From assembly GCA_037043015.1 (NCBI GenBank), contig CM073322.1, positions 28,628,864 through 28,692,863 on the forward strand: a stretch of 64,000 bases of DNA. Reading direction: 5' to 3'. The notes beneath the pieces were generated by a model that saw only the letters and a list, made by a program, of their open reading frames with translations, made no database searches and was not told the DNA's origin. This stretch comes from Bryum argenteum. Its lineage: Eukaryota; Streptophyta; Bryopsida; Bryales; Bryaceae. The position numbers and the translations under genes are program-made. This document shows, piece by piece, positions 1-14,506 of the stretch (positions are counted from its first letter, which is position 1; each line of letters begins with the position of its first letter).

Positions 1-2374
1 TACATTTGATAAAAGAAAGGCAGCACGGTATAATCAGCGAAAAGCGATCCAGAACAAAGCCATTGCGAGCGCCCGACCGCAGGTTTTCTACCTGTACACA
101 TTCCGAAATCAATCAGAGCTTGGAGACTGCGCCTTATACACAAAAATAGGAACCTCCAAGTCTTACATCACTTACAGGCTATTCTTTCATGTACGTGATT
201 ATCGATCAGCAACGTTTAGACCCGATTCATGAGGCTCTTAAGAAACATCGAGGCACTTGAACCCTAACATCTGACCTCCAAAACCCCTGGTCGATGTTTT
301 AATCACCTCCGTTATGTTACAATTAATTCATCGAGATCGTAACTGCTTCTTTCAGATTGTGTAGAGATACCAATGCTGATGAGTTTATTCGGCAATCCTT
401 GAAAAAGGCACTAGGACGAAGGAGACGGGATCCTTACACACCTTGAGAGGAATAGGAGAGTGCGTGCGCAAGTATTGCAGCTGCGCTTGTAACCAGGATG
501 GAACAGACGCAGCTCCAGTTGTGGACGACGACGATGACGGCGGTGGATGCTGTACCATCGCCATAGCTGCGAAAAGATCGACAATCAGCTGCGCAAAAAA
601 ACACGTCGGAAGCACCCCTGTAAACAATTTCATGGGGAAAGATTAATGTCCGGCTCTGTACCCTCTATTCCCCCGGGTATCGACCGCTTACTACCCGGAC
701 TCGATGATGGTGATCACGAAAGTACGGCCCACTTTATACTTGGGTCCCAATTGAGGGCCGGCCCAAAATTTCGACCAATGGGATCACTCAAATTTTTCAA
801 ATTGAGCCCAAGGGCTTTATACTAGGGTTGGACCCGAACTCCCTTTTATCCTACGTGACGTCCTACGTGGTAGTTTTTTGGCGCCAAACTTTGGGCCCAT
901 GCGAGGCAATTGGGACAAGGTTTTACCAAGCCCAAACTTGGATCTTAGACCCGATCATGCATCTCCATCGGATCTTGTAAATCTCCACCGTCGATTGGAC
1001 GATGGTGAAATCCCTAATCCCTAACCCCTGGTGACAGTAATTCGATCTGGCGTAACTTTTGGCCGATTCTGAATATGACGCCACCACATGGCAGATAGTC
1101 TACCCCAGATGGTCCTCCAGTCCTCCCGCTCAAAGCTAAATTTAGTAGCTACTGTCTGACACAATTTATGCAGTGACGATTTAGGCCCGATTGGGGGCTG
1201 GAGCCTGGCCGAATTCCGGCCCACCTTTCGGCCAGCCCCACAGCATGTGTAAAGTGGGCCTAAGTGCTCCAATTGGAGCAATACCAAATAATGGAGTGCT
1301 AAGCTTCTTAACTCATAGGTACATAATAGTTTCACATTTCCACAGTACCATGTACTCATCCGAAACATAATTGAGTATCAAATCTGGGCAGTATTTTAGA
1401 AACACCTTTAAGTCCACTTTCAGTAAATTGTAGAAGAGTGCAAAATTTATGAATCCACTTTGACCATCCTTCCACTTACTTTCCCCATGCATGAAAAGTG
1501 CTTTCATTGTTAAACCAAAAGCTTCATTCAAAAGACAACCTCAATGAATCCTTGACAACATTCTTGTTCATAGTTTTGAAAACAAAGCTAACTTGGACGG
1601 CACACCTTCTTAATGACCCTTCAAGATTAGAGAAGTCCTATTTGAGTGAATTTGAAAGTAACTTAACCCTTGATTCCATTTGAGTGCATGTTGGCTTTTG
1701 AAACCATTTGACTTCATGTTGGTCATCTCATAGAAGTATTTAAAAATATATTTGATTAGTTGTTAGAAAACTTATTCACATGACCGATCAACAAGGAGCT
1801 AAGTATTTTAGCATAACTTCTCTCAGGAATTCCGGTCCAAGTACACTCATGTAATATGTAATAGAGATGGAATGAATTGAGAGCATGATGAATGCATCTC
1901 AAGGAGCTGACAAGCAAGATACTCCGATCATGATCAAGTATTTACTGAGATTTTACTTTTTAAAATAAATAAAATATTTGTGTTGAAATAATGTGGTACC
2001 AAGCGCTTGGGGCTTGATTGAGCTTGATTTGATGTGTAAGGATTGAGAATATAATTTCTGTACGGCAGTTAAGAAAATAAAATCAACTTGTATGTGTACA
2101 TTTTCTGACCATTTATCAAACTTCATTGGTATTGTTAATGTAGAGAAAATGCTACAACAACCAGGGCAAGATACAGGATAGAAAACGCCTCCAGTGTGAT
2201 ACTTTCAACAATGACAACTTGTGTAAGAATTTCGATTGATGGCTTCGGTAGTTCTTTACAAATTCTTGATACTGCGGGAGACATACTCAACACATGAGAG
2301 CAGGGACACAACCATGTCAGACATCTAATATACTTTGTTTCTATGCTACACAAAACTGACCCCTTCCAGAGTAA
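1..2374. other. Intergenic DNA, no gene recognised
   Basis: Only short open frames without recognisable domains occur here. About 700-1010 and 1180-1290 are rich in GGCCC/GGGCC-type words, unlike the AT-rich DNA around them, and may be a decayed repeat. The last few hundred bases before 2374 probably include the 3' UTR of the minus-strand SET-domain gene that stops at 2375. Confidence 0.5.
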
Positions 2375-5300
2375 TCACTTCAAGTTCGGAAGATAAGGAC
2401 CAACACAAGGTGAAATGGCACTGTTCGGTAGCTCGTTAATCAGCTCCCGTACTGCAGCCAACGCTTTTAACAATATCCCCTTCTCGATAGCCAACAACTT
2501 CTCCGCAACTCTTTTCTTCGCATTTTTCTTAGCGTCAACAATCTGCACACGTTTGCATGACTCATCAACAAACGTCGAGTACAATAGTAGGAGGATAAAT
2601 AAATGTATTGCACATTGCATTAAGTGATTGATTGGTTGAGCAGAATGAATACCTCTGATGTATCCGAGGATTTGTATCCTGCCAAGCGTCGTTCAAAGTG
2701 CTGCTCTAATTGGTCTAATACAGCTCTCTCGTTACATGCACTTACCTGCACAGAATTGTATCACAAGTCAGCACATTCTCTCGTCCAACTGACTTCTATA
2801 ACCGCGCTTGTCAAAATGGAACCTCGCTTGGATACAGGAAGAAACCGTAACTTACAGGACAAACAGGCCCCTGGGCAAATGAGACAGTCTCCATCTCTTC
2901 AGGATCAGACAGATGTGCAAGTCGCATGTAGGGCAACATGTCTACCACCGCCTCCATTTCTTTGCCCTTGTAAATCTGAAAAGGAATAGGAAAGATTGTC
3001 ACAATCACATTAGGCATCCTTCAATGAACATGGAGATTAACATGCGAAAGTGTGCATCCACAATCCTTACTCGTTGTCGGGTGATAAAAAAAAAACCTGA
3101 ATGAAATGACAAGGTATGCCTATCCAACATACGAAACAACAAGTACGAAAGAACTACCTGGAAAGTTTGAATGGTCAAGCGATTGTTCTTTTGCACGATA
3201 GCCCTCTTTTGCTGATAAAGCGGGTCCTCCATGTCCAACGATGCCTACAAGGTAACGTCAGAGTGAATCAGAAACCTAACTGCATACTGAGGTATCTAAT
3301 CAAATGTTGGCAAGATAACAGAAAGTGAACCACCGCGTGAACAGTCAAGAGAATGAACAAATCACATGATGCATTGCAGAAGAAACATACCTCAACTGCA
3401 AGTCGATCATAAGGATTATCTTCATCTACAAATCCGTAGTTCAACAATAGCCTAGAGTTTGGCTGGGGACCGCACCTGTTGCACCACTCATAATTGTGTT
3501 AACCGAAGAATACTATACTCCTCACACCCATTTCCGAACTATTTCACTCCGTTTGAAGTTGGAACACGCTATAACACAAGCGATCCGCGGAGTAAATTTC
3601 GATAGGCAATTGACGACATACCATACAGATATAGGATCACCGGCCTTGTAAGCACGATCAACTTCCAGCTGTACGTTATCACCAACCGCCTTCAACATCG
3701 CTTTGCAATTGCTCTTGTATGCAAGAAGTGGGGGCCCCAATGGTACTAATGCAAAACGTCTTGCGAGACTCACTCCCTGCAAAAAAGAAGAAACGAATCA
3801 ATACAATTGTTCTGATCCACTAAGGCCACTTCAGTGGAAGTTGTAATTTGCTTGAAGTTTAAAGATCCACGTCAGGCTGCTCAAAGAAGCAGCCTGATAG
3901 ATCAGATGAGTCGGCCGTTATTCATGGCAACATAGTTGAGGCACTCTGTTCTCATGTATACATCGTCCTTGTATCGGGCTACTTCAAGAAGCTATCAACA
4001 TAGAAAAAAAGTTTCATAACTCCAAGATATTAGAAACTGCTTCACGACACAAACGTGAAAGAATAAGATTAGCATGAACTGCCCATCGTAACGATGAATG
4101 AAAGGTCTGTGATACATATAAGATAAAACACAGCTAATTATTATGCAGCGCCTTGGTCGATGAAGCATAAACCAGGATCGTGCAGGGTCTTAGATGCATT
4201 TCAGGAACCCTTTTAAGCTAGGAAGTGAAATAACTGGACTCTGCAGCTTAATAATGTCGAGACCCAAGGGAGTGGCAGTGACCTTGTCTTCGCAAGAAGT
4301 ACCTGGAGATGAACAACGCAAGACTGCACAGCCACAAAGGCTTGCTTAAATATGTCGAACGAGAATGCCTCTGTTGGTAAGTCGAAAGGATATTGCTGTT
4401 CACAAAATCATGAAACCACGGTCAGAAAATTCAGAAATAACTTACTATCCATAGTACTCCCCACAAAAGTTTGGAAAGGCGGAAAGTAGAATCTGATTTG
4501 TTGCTCCCGATTAAGGTGACGGAAATACCTTGAATAAGGAACCCGCCATAAACCATACGGTATCCAGCTCTTCATATTCCCGTTTAATACCAGCCAATCT
4601 CTCGAGTACAACCTCCTACATAATCCAGAAGACAACATCACAATCGAGTACCAAGAATTCACACGATCCTAAGATTCAAAAATTGAGGAAGAAGGTCCTT
4701 TCATCTACGTCCTGCCAGAATGAGTTCATTATTCAATAACGACTAATTGGATGATACTACTGCTTTTTATTAGTCGCTGTTTGAACATGTGTAATCTCAT
4801 GCGAATAATCCTGGAACAATGTCCAAGTTCTATAGGGCCCACTACACCATTAAAGTAGGACTTATTCTCAAGAGTATACATAAACTAGAAACATCAAAGC
4901 ATGCACAGGTTGGCACCTTCATGGTGCTTCCTTGAAAATAATCGTTGAGCTCATCTCGGGACCACAGCAACGGCGACTCCACAGCAAGCTGTCCACGTCC
5001 TCTTTGCCTGTCAAGTTCCCGAATGTACGGGTACCAGTACGATTCTTTCCCTTGTTTTTTCTCGTACATTAAATAAAGAGCTAGACAAGCGAGTTCAGAA
5101 AGCTTGTTCGTAGTCAATAACTCGGCTGCACACAGTTTCGTAGAGAAGCCGCACTCAGTGAAGCGCAGTGACATTGAACGTGAGGGAAGAGATGAACATC
5201 AAAGCTCGTCAAACACCACCAATGGAAGATATCAAAGGCCTTCATTGAATAATCAATAGACAAGAATGAGGATGATCACCTTTCAGGACAACTAGAAATT

Positions 5301-6219
5301 CATGCGACCTCCACTTCCCATTACGATAATTTACTGCTTAATCAGGACTCCTAGACCTCCTAGGATCAACGACTCCCGCCGCAAATAGTGCAGATTAAAC
5401 AGTCAGGGTCTGCAGATTGCCAGAACATAGATCGTGGCAAATAACTGACGTTCCAACTAACTATTTAGGTCAATAGGAAAGCCAGATCGAAGGCTTCAAG
5501 ATGAATCAACAAACGTTCATACCTATTGTTTCGTCTCCTAGAACCTTCTCCAATGTAACCACGAGAGACTTTGGGACGGTTAATGCGACTTCACCAGGCT
5601 GCAAGCAGTGACACCAAGAAAATGAATTATCAAGACTAACGCAACATTGAAACTCTCACTTTGAAATATTATAATAATAATAATAATGTTTAGAAAATAA
5701 AAATAAAAATTAAACTCTGCACTCATGAATTAGGTGAACTGCATGCTCAATTTTCACTGCATTGTTACTGTGATGTGTTTCTAGAATGCGAATAGTGAGC
5801 TATTACATGCCCTATGTTGTAAACTACTAAATCACCTGCAAGTCTTGGCTGGCCACAACGTAATGTATAGGCCTCCCTTTGTCACCTTCCCACGGCCGGT
5901 GCTCCGCCAACGCTACTTTACACTCGGGCAAGCCCTGCTCGTGCATCCACTGCTTCAAATCAATTCCGCTTTCGTGCTCTTCTTTCCTAGTTTGAGCAAC
6001 GTCGTGCTCGTCTTGCTGGTACACATCTGTGGTGAGCGTGCTACGAACTCGAGCACTGCATTTGATGCTGCTCGTGCTCACATTCTGAATCCCGAACCTC
6101 GGCGGGCACAAATTTCTCGCTGAGCCAAGAGAAGTGTACCGCAAGGCAGAAATTGACCTACTGGGACAACCACTTGCATTTCCAGACTGCAAACTAATTC
6201 CCGCTGCAGAGGCTGCCAT
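2375..6219 (-). CDS. Chloroplast SET-domain protein, Rubisco LSMT-like family
   Basis: Eleven exons, all phase-consistent with GT-AG introns: 6219-5836, 5598-5523, 5125-4917, 4615-4529, 4395-4303, 3776-3622, 3475-3391, 3244-3158, 2975-2856, 2745-2653 and 2542-2375, giving 518 aa. Residues 1 to about 60 are Ser/Ala/Arg-rich and begin MAASAAG, as expected of a chloroplast transit peptide. A split SET domain follows, running from about residue 115 (start motif GRPIHYV) to about 335 (NYGF near its end). A helical C-terminal half matches the Rubis-subs-bind domain of Rubisco large-subunit methyltransferases. Remembered homologues are plant 'Rubisco methyltransferase family' proteins such as Arabidopsis AT5G14260 (about 514 aa, I believe named SAFE1). 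The family acts in the stroma; whether this member methylates Rubisco or any protein cannot be told from sequence. The acceptor of the last exon has a nearby alternative, so that junction is the least certain. Confidence 0.9.
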
Positions 6220-9200
6220 GGTGTTTGCTTACTCCAGCACCAAATTCGGCACAGCCTAAACCTACAAACACCAGAGCGAGGTGTCCTGCCTAGTCCTAAT
6301 CTACCCGCACATTTTCCTGGCGTCTCATGCTCTTCTCCCACGCGCAATGTCTCCGCTAAAATTCAAAAAGATAAGAAAACAAATACCGCGATCGAAATAT
6401 CGCAGCAATCGGGAGCACTGAACCAGAAGCTCCAAAGCTCCAAGAAAGAGATGCAACGCTATCCACTCTCAGCCTCCCACAGTGGACGAAAATCAGAATA
6501 CGTCCAGATTCTTCGTTGATTCTGCCCTCCGCGTTCGTCCACATCAATGAATGAAAGTATCAGGATGAATGTGGTCCCTCCTGGAGCCCCCCCAAACAGC
6601 GGCTCGCCGCTTCTTTTAAAATCCGAACATGCAGAGGACAGAGTTCATCGAATCTTGCCTCGCCTGAATTTACCCAGATGAATACCTGCGGATGTGGACG
6701 ATGTTCATCGTGTGCTCGCTCACAGTGTGTAGAAACCCACCTCTTCCTTGAGAATTCCTCATATTCACCTAATTTGCAGGACACCGACCATTCACGGAGT
6801 GATGAGTTTCTCCATCGGTAGGTATAGTTTTCTCGATTCTGAGAAGTTGGTGAATCGTGAAAAAAATTTATGCAATTTGCTCGATGTTCACAACCCTGCC
6901 TTTCGGATTCTGTAATTTCGGTGATTGTGAGATGCGAACGGGATGCAGAAGGGGGCCCATCTGCTCCAAGGTACTGACCTCTTCGATTTCGAAGACCCAT
7001 TCGTCTGCTGGTGTTTCCTTCTCATAATAATTCTCAGGGTTCATGACTGCGTACTTCTCGCAGGCCGTAAGGCCACCGTACCGAGCCTCTCGTGAGCACA
7101 TGAATTGACGAGCGTCGACCTGTCTCTTCAGTATAATACTGTCATGTGCATGTAAGACTTCCACACTAAGGTAGGCGTGGTGAAAACCGTCTGAATTTCA
7201 GCTTTGCATATTTGGAATAGTGGTGTAAAATTTTAATTATTTTTCGATGGTCCGCAAAGCTAGTGCAAATCCATCCCAAAAAAAAAAAAACATTTTTTGA
7301 GTAATCCTATAATTTCCTATGAATTTTTGAATGTGGAGTCTTAGGAGTCCCGCTACTCGAACATAAAGTGCAGGCTTTTTTGCAAGGTTGTACTCCGGAA
7401 ACTGTGGATTGAATGTCCCAAAAAAATCAAAAAAGGTTCACTACCTGACATAGGAGTTGTCCAAAACCGTTCAGTATGCATGGTTGAGCTGAAAATAGTG
7501 GATGGTGACAAAAATCACATGTGCTGGCACAATAGTGCATGGTGACATGAAACCGCCATTTCCACCCACAAATAGTCAATTAATCCACCAAGTTCATGGC
7601 GTAAACTGACCTCAAATGTTCCCAAAACCGGCCAATTTACCATGAATTTTTTTAACTTTGATTTTTTACGAATCACATCCGACGGTTCTACAGACCCTAC
7701 CCATGAACCTATTGTGCGGTTTTTGGGGCTGGACGGCTTTCACCACTCCTACCTTACCAACGCTGTGGCTTCTGGGTTCATTCGTGATCTCAAACAGTCG
7801 AAACTCGAAGGAAGCAGGACTTTTGGACACGTTGAAGCTCTGCGTATCCATTCTCGACCTCGAGTACATGTGCGAGGCCGAAGTTCACAGCAGACTTAAC
7901 TCTCGTGTTTTGATCCTGGCAAATATAGTATCCGTAAACTTCAAGAAGCGTATGCAGTGACTATCAATTCGAGAGAACATTTAAAACTGAATTCAAGCTG
8001 GGTGTAGCCAGCAATGGGTGCGTCCTCGCATTTCCACATCGAGTACAACATAACCTATCTTACATCTCCTTCAATTGTGACGAGTTCACGTAGTAGTCAT
8101 ATTGAATGTTAACTGCAAAAAGCCATGCAAACAATCAAAAGTCGGCTTGCCCTAACATTGATCTCCTGAGAACAAAAGTAGTAAATTGATGGTTGTGAGC
8201 TTGGATTCGAGGATGGTTCTTTTCGCAATGCAACACTAAACTGATAGCAGCACTTCCATGTTACAGGAATGTCGTAGGAAAGGTTTAAGATCCCTCTTGA
8301 CCAGAATTAACACAACAAATAACAACATTGAAGTGCTTGTCATCTGCTCTATGACTCACCGCAGAAGATTCATAATACGTACTCTTGAGTAGCGAAGGTA
8401 AGCTGTGTACACTAGGAACTTGACACAAACCAAGAAATCAAACCAAGCAACAGAAGGCTCTAGTACTTGAAAGCATGTTCAAAATCAAGAGACGTGGCAA
8501 TTCATTAAGAAAAATATCTCAATTCCCGGTGAATACCCTCAAAGTCACAAGTTAGGGTAACCGTCACCTCCTGAATCAGGATACCACAAATTTGGGCATC
8601 TCCTACCTTACTACAATACACGTGATGCCTAAAAGGAAGTGCTGGTGTCTACCTCTAGAACTAGTAAAACGGCTGCTTCCCAGCTATGCCCATTGCTAGG
8701 ATTAGCAACCACCAAGTTGATTCGACGATCAACTTCTCAACAGCATACCACAAAAAACCGAAGGCCTTTCAGAAATACAAAATACAGAATAAGATTAGAA
8801 CATCGCGATGTCATCCTTGCAAGCGAAACAGCATGCCCAAACAATGATAACAAAAGAGAATGGAACAACACATGTACGATAGAGAGGCACGAAAAGAACG
8901 AAACTCTTCCCGTAAGGAAAAAGTCGCAAAGACATCAATCGCAATTAAGAGGTAAACTCATGTTCAGTTCAGTAGTAATTATGATTCTAGAGGAAAATAG
9001 GACTGTCATCACATTACAGCTGTTGGATGCAAACGACTATGTTAGACTAACCGTAACCTCACCTGGGTCAAGTCTCACAAGGAATTTGAAGCGAGCAAAG
9101 CCTAGCAACCAACAAAAAAGGTGAAGCAACAACTGTAGATGTCCTGCGGAATGCTGCCTGGCAATCAAGTGGTATATTCTTGCAGTGTATCCAATTCCAA

Positions 9201-9619
9201 GCTGCACTTAAGAAAAACATGAATAATATCCTCAGTGAGTAGGCGACACATGTCACTAAGAAGGGAAACCAACCAAAGTGTGATGATGATCCTGTACACA
9301 GAGAAACATAAACTGCATGCAAGAGCCAGCAAATATTACCAGCAACGGTGCCACTTTTAAATCTTCGGCATTTAAGGCCCTTCTCCAGATTTTATCAGGT
9401 TCCGAATGTAGTCAAGGTCCTGCCGCCCAGCAGGGACATTCCGTAAGAAGACAAATCAACAAGTGGACAGGCTCTAGTTGCCTTGATAACCAACTAAATA
9501 CTACTAACTACAAACACGAGCCACCACGACAAGTCACAGTTTCACTGTATCTGAACCAGAGCTCAGATGCATTCTCTGCCAAACACACATAATACAGATC
9601 TTTCCAATAAAAAGGAGCA
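6220..9619. other. Intergenic DNA between two minus-strand genes
   Basis: This 3.4-kb stretch holds the promoter and 5' leader of the SET-domain gene at its left end and the 3' flank of the PWI gene at its right end. A 98-codon frame at 7164-6868 and a 161-codon frame at 8639-9124 are open, but neither has a domain I recognise. The interval 7167-7756 is bounded by an inverted repeat and is listed separately. Confidence 0.5.
7167..7756. repeat. 590-bp segment bounded by imperfect inverted repeats (fold-back/MITE-like)
   Basis: The left arm 7167-7192 and the reverse complement of the right arm 7731-7756 agree at about 23 of 26 positions. The inside has no clear coding capacity and repeats CCAAAAC/CGGTT-type words. 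I do not see a convincing target-site duplication, so whether it is a transposon or a chance or decayed palindrome is open. Confidence 0.4.
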
Positions 9620-12600
9620 TTAGTGAGATACGGCCTTCTTGGCCAGCAGTGACTCTAGGGCTTTGTGCCGGAGTGCATCCTCTATCTGCTTCTGATCATA
9701 TTCCTTGTCGCTGTGTTCTTCGTCGCTGTGATCCATTGCCTCAGGACTATCCCTCTTCTCTCCATTCGTGACACCCGCTTTAATTGCACGTTTTTCCTCT
9801 TTTCGCCTCAGCTTCTCCTCCCTCTTCCTCTTATGCCTTTCCTCTCTGCGAAGTCTCTTTTCTTCTTTCTTGCGCCGTTTTTCCTCTTTCCGTTTATCCT
9901 CGCTCCCTCTGGGCGACAGACTGTCTTGGTCATCCTCCCTAACGTCTCCACCATCCTCAGTCTCTTGTACTCTGGCTCTCTTTGGAAGATTTTCGCGAAC
10001 ATCAAAGTCCTCATTGTCAAGCTCCATAGATCTCCGGCCGTAATCTTCTCTCTTCCTTTCTCTGACTGGGCTCTGTGATGGCTCACCGGTTTTCCTTACT
10101 CCTCGCGTATCCGGTTGCTTCTCGGACGGGGGGCTTCTTTGTCTGCCCGCGTATCTGTCCCTGCGATCACCAACGTACCGATCCTCTTTCTCAACGATCG
10201 ACTTCCTAATCTCTGTATCACGTTTCCAATTGCCACTATCCTTGCCAACCCTGTCTTCGTTCCTTCTCCCATTGTCATTGTAGTACCTATCCTCACCAAG
10301 GTTGTCTCGTCCAGCACCAGTGTTACGTTCAATTTCACTTTGCGGACGTTTCTCCTTTGGTGCTCCTGTCGGAGCTCTAGTGGTCTCTTTCTGACCTTCG
10401 TTTGCATCTTCATTATCCCAATTTTCCCTAGAATCCCGAACAGGCCTTTCGAACCCAGTCCTTCTAGTTTCTAGATCATTGTAGAGTCTTTTCTCTCCAA
10501 CTGCATCCCTACCCCTTTGAGGATCTTCCTCTTCGTCATTCAAGTCACTGTGAGCCCATTTGTCTTTTCTGTCTCTGAACGTTCTATCAGCTCCTGTCTT
10601 CCTGTCCTCCATGTCACTGTACAGTCTCTTTTCTCCAGCATCTTTTGCTTCTCGGACAGGAACCCCAGTCTTCCTCTCATCTTTCTCACCATATGCACGT
10701 CTATTACCTTTCCCGTCCTCTTCTGCAGCTACTCTCCTGTCTTCAGCTCCAACAGGAAGTGCTCTATCCCCAAAGCCAGTTGGTCGTCGACTGGCGACTG
10801 GTGGCTTCTGAGGAGACTCTGAAGCTCGCGTCTCCGGAGAAATGCTAGTCCGTCTTACCTTAACCCCGGGCCGGTCCACCCTAAAGATCAAAGTATTTGT
10901 CAGATATGGCAGGGTCTACCGAACACGGCAAGAAGACTGAAAACATACGATACCAGGTCTACCGGAATATTTCACAAAGATATATATCCTCAAAACAGTT
11001 AGTCACTTATGAGGTAATAGCGTGGTGCAGAAACCACAATCGAAAGCATACCTGTCCGGACTCTTATACTCCCTCCTCATATCCGCCCCATTACGGCGAT
11101 AAGGACTCCTGCAGATCAAGCGTTTTAACATCAGGATACAACGTCTGTGTCTTCCTGGTGACAAATCGATTTCAATATGACGTAGTACTGCACCGTATGA
11201 AAATACTCTCCCAAAATCGCAGAGAAACAGTCAGAACTTCCATCTACAGCACTCTTATACACAGGCATTCCAAGTAGTAACCTGGCCCGGCTTCGTGGCA
11301 CTGGAGATAGAGAGTGACTTGAGGACCTTCGTGCATGTGGGGAACGTGAAGAGTAACGACGCCGCACAGGCGACCTATAAATTGGAGGAGGCTTTCTTCT
11401 CCGAATCGGTGATCGGGAGTAACTCCGCCTCGCAGTGGAATGAACGACTCTTGGAGCACGAGAAGGTCGATCTGGTGAGAAAGATCTCCTCCGTCGGCGA
11501 GGTGATAGAGAAGGGCTGCGGGAGTACACACGTCTCCTAGGAGGGGTTCTTACTGGTGATCTACAGAAAAAAGACAAATCGTCGTATGTAAGGCCATACA
11601 ATGACGTAACACCATCGTAAAAGTTCTCGGAAGAAGTTTAGTCAATTTAGTCCTCTATGTTTGTAAACATCTAAAAGATAAAAAGACTTGTGTAATGACT
11701 TGGCCATCTGTCACCCTTTTTTGTTCATTTTTTCAAGATAAAATTTATATGCGATGTACAGAAGACCATGTAAATGATAATTCCCGTACAAAGCGAAGTG
11801 AACTCCAGCCCGCTTATTGAGAAATAAAAACAAGTATCAAAGAATAGGGCCGCTGAAAACAGACCATCCAATCTGAAGAAAACCCAGTTCGTTAATCTTG
11901 AGTGAGTAAATACCTGGACAAGCTAGAATCCGAAGAATGCCTAGAACGATGACGCTGCCTGTAATTTCTGCACACGCAAAAAGTCTTCAATTAGACAAAA
12001 AAGGTATAGCCCATCATCAGCACCAGAGGAAGGGAGACAAAGAAAAGTGAAAGACAATATAACAACTGCTGAGCCTGTAAAGATGAGATTTACCGGCCAG
12101 GGGGAGATCGACCTCTGCTGACCGACCTTCTGTAACTGCTGCAAGGTCAGAACCATACTCGTCAAGATCAGAATACAAATGCAAAGAATCACAGCGTCAC
12201 AGAGGGATATACGACTGGAACTCTTGCAGAAGGACGCAAAGTGAAAGTTAAGGATTCTCAGCTTGGAAATTCTCTATATTTTCATATCTAGTTGGTAAAC
12301 TAGGCGTTCTAACGAAAGTTGATATTTAGACGTGGGAACACACACTAAAAAAGATGTTTAACTGACTAGCGAAAGAAAAAGCCGTGTACCCGTTTCCTCG
12401 CCCTGTTCTTCGGTCGTCAGATAGTTTCGAGTCCCGATCATTCTCTGCAGAACCTTTAGCTCCTCTAGCAATTCTTGCAGCTTCTGCTGCTGCATCCTGG
12501 AGATGTAAACAAGCCCTTAGTACTAACAAATTCTCAATCAAGAGTAAATAACTTTCGTTAATGCATCGGCCAAGCAGGATTCAAGGGCTGTAAAGCATGA

Positions 12601-14506
12601 AAGTGCTTACCTTCTCACGTTGCCGTTCCTCCTCAGCTTGCTTGTCCAGTTCCCTCTTGCGTTGAAGTTCAGTTGCAATACGCTCGGATTCAATCTGTTA
12701 GCACATGTTGACTAGGTGAGCAGATGGACCAGACCCTAGCAGGGAAAACCGACGAGAAGATAAGAATATCGTAGTAACGGGATAAACGCTGATATTCCTG
12801 ACTTAATAATTAGCATGATCATCCACCAGCACATGTAATAAAAAAATTTCTTACGAATCGACTTACGATTACTCTCGTCGAAAAATTACAGATAAGGAAG
12901 TTGAAGTAGACAAACGTTACCTTTTTCAGCCGTGTTTCTTCTGCCTTTTGGTCTAAGAATTGCTGTGGGATACCACTCACATTGGACTGAGCACTTATCA
13001 ACAAGCTCCAAAGCTCCTTCATAAACTTTCCGGTATTTTTCTCCATGAAACCCGTGATTTGAATTTGAACATGTTTCCCATCTACATTCTGTTACGAAAA
13101 TCAAGATTTACGAGTATTAGTTCAAAATTTTGAAAAAAAAACAAGCAGAATTAAATGGCATGCACACATTCACTACATAGCATGCTTATCATAACGTTAA
13201 CTTGCTCATGATGTGACTTATAAGAAATTCACCCACCTTCTCTTCAAGCATACCACATATGAAATTGACTAAAACCTCATCTTCAAAGCCAAGCAGCTCG
13301 GTCGCTCGAGTAGCTACCCAGGGTTTTATAACATCCATTTGAACCTTTGAGGTGTCGATCTGTAAACAGGGAGTCCGAGCACAAAGATGGCCATTAAGTA
13401 CACTAATATAGATAAAGTACAAAGGATGATCAGTGTTTGATCAAATTACCGATTGTTACAGGAAAGAATAACTGAATTAATACCACGTGAACACTTTACA
13501 AAAGTGGTACTGGAATCCGTATATGCATGTAAGAAGGACTTATACTATGCACACTCACCGTTATATCAAGCTCCGGTGCAAACTTCTGAGACTTCAGTAA
13601 CTTTTTCATTTTATTTGAAAAACGTGTATCCTGATCAGCAGATGTTCCCTGCTCAAGAGAAAACAGACGCAGGGTTATAACCCTAAACTGTAAGATAGAA
13701 ACGGTAATAAGAGAGGAGAGAGAGATGAAAGGCAACTGCTGCAGTACACAGAGTAAGTCGCGTATCCACGAACGAATTCGTATGCTTACTTCAATGGATA
13801 CAAAAGCAAACAGAAAACTTGTAGCTAGGTAAAACATCAAATCGCTAAAGCACTCTCCGTCACAGACATATGAAAAGTACTTTTCTAGTGACAATATAGA
13901 GTGATATAATTCATTCCAGAAAAACTCGTCCTGGCAAATGCCAAAGCAGAGCAAAGACACGAAAACTACACACACGACCTAAATTCTGGTATGTCCGATA
14001 TGTCCTAAATTCCAATATTTCCCCTCAATATGCTGTTCTTCTCTGTGTAAGAAACTGACACTCCATTCTCACATACTCATTTACACGTGCAAGTCATCAC
14101 AATTCCGCCTCAAACGACTTCGCTCAACAAAAATCTAATGTGAACTTCGACAATCAAGCCGTCGCAAAGTAAAGACCTATATCAATGCATCAACGATGAC
14201 ATTTTCATCCATTCTGCCGCAGCAAGAAGTCGTCACTACATTACACCTCAGAAGACTGCATCGGTATATAAATAAAAATGCCACAATCCAGCCATAGTTA
14301 GGGCATTTGATATCAATCAATCCTCGACGAGAATTCAAAGGCCTGAGCCTAAACTACAGCGGCAGGACAACACAAGCTAGGGCATCGAATGAAGGGGCAT
14401 CCACGAAGCAGACGGGTGAGGGACAGGAAAGGAGAGCAGAAAGAGGAAATGAGCGATGATGGATTGCAGGGATGGAACGCACTCGAAAGAAACCGCCGCC
14501 CGACAT
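9620..14506 (-). CDS. PWI-domain, RS-rich splicing factor (SRRM1-like)
   Basis: Ten phase-consistent exons: 14506-14483, 13648-13559, 13359-13237, 13088-12921, 12694-12611, 12496-12390, 11967-11914, 11560-11282, 11108-11052 and 10880-9620, giving 748 aa. The start MSGGGFFR followed by GTSADQDTRFSNK is the characteristic N terminus of plant SRRM1-type proteins (Arabidopsis AT2G29210). Residues about 27-135 form a PWI domain, with the signature at I-K-P-W around residues 49-52; it binds nucleic acid. Residues about 136-175 are a charged helix, and about 200-330 are RS/SPR-rich (SRSP, RRRxYS repeats). The very long last exon encodes an acidic/basic R-D-E-K-rich tail ending in a KRKREEKLRRKEEK-like helix. 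The family acts in nuclear speckles in exon definition and 3'-end processing. The 24-nt first coding exon is typical of this family and would be missed by ORF scanning. Confidence 0.9.

Noticed and set aside
6868..7164. 98-codon minus-strand frame upstream of the SET-domain gene as a separate gene
   Set aside because: No recognisable domain, no splice-consistent partner exon, and it overlaps the fold-back border region; evidence is insufficient.
9665..10848. Plus-strand frames opposite the last exon of the PWI gene
   Set aside because: Shadow frames of the R/E/K-rich coding exon on the minus strand.
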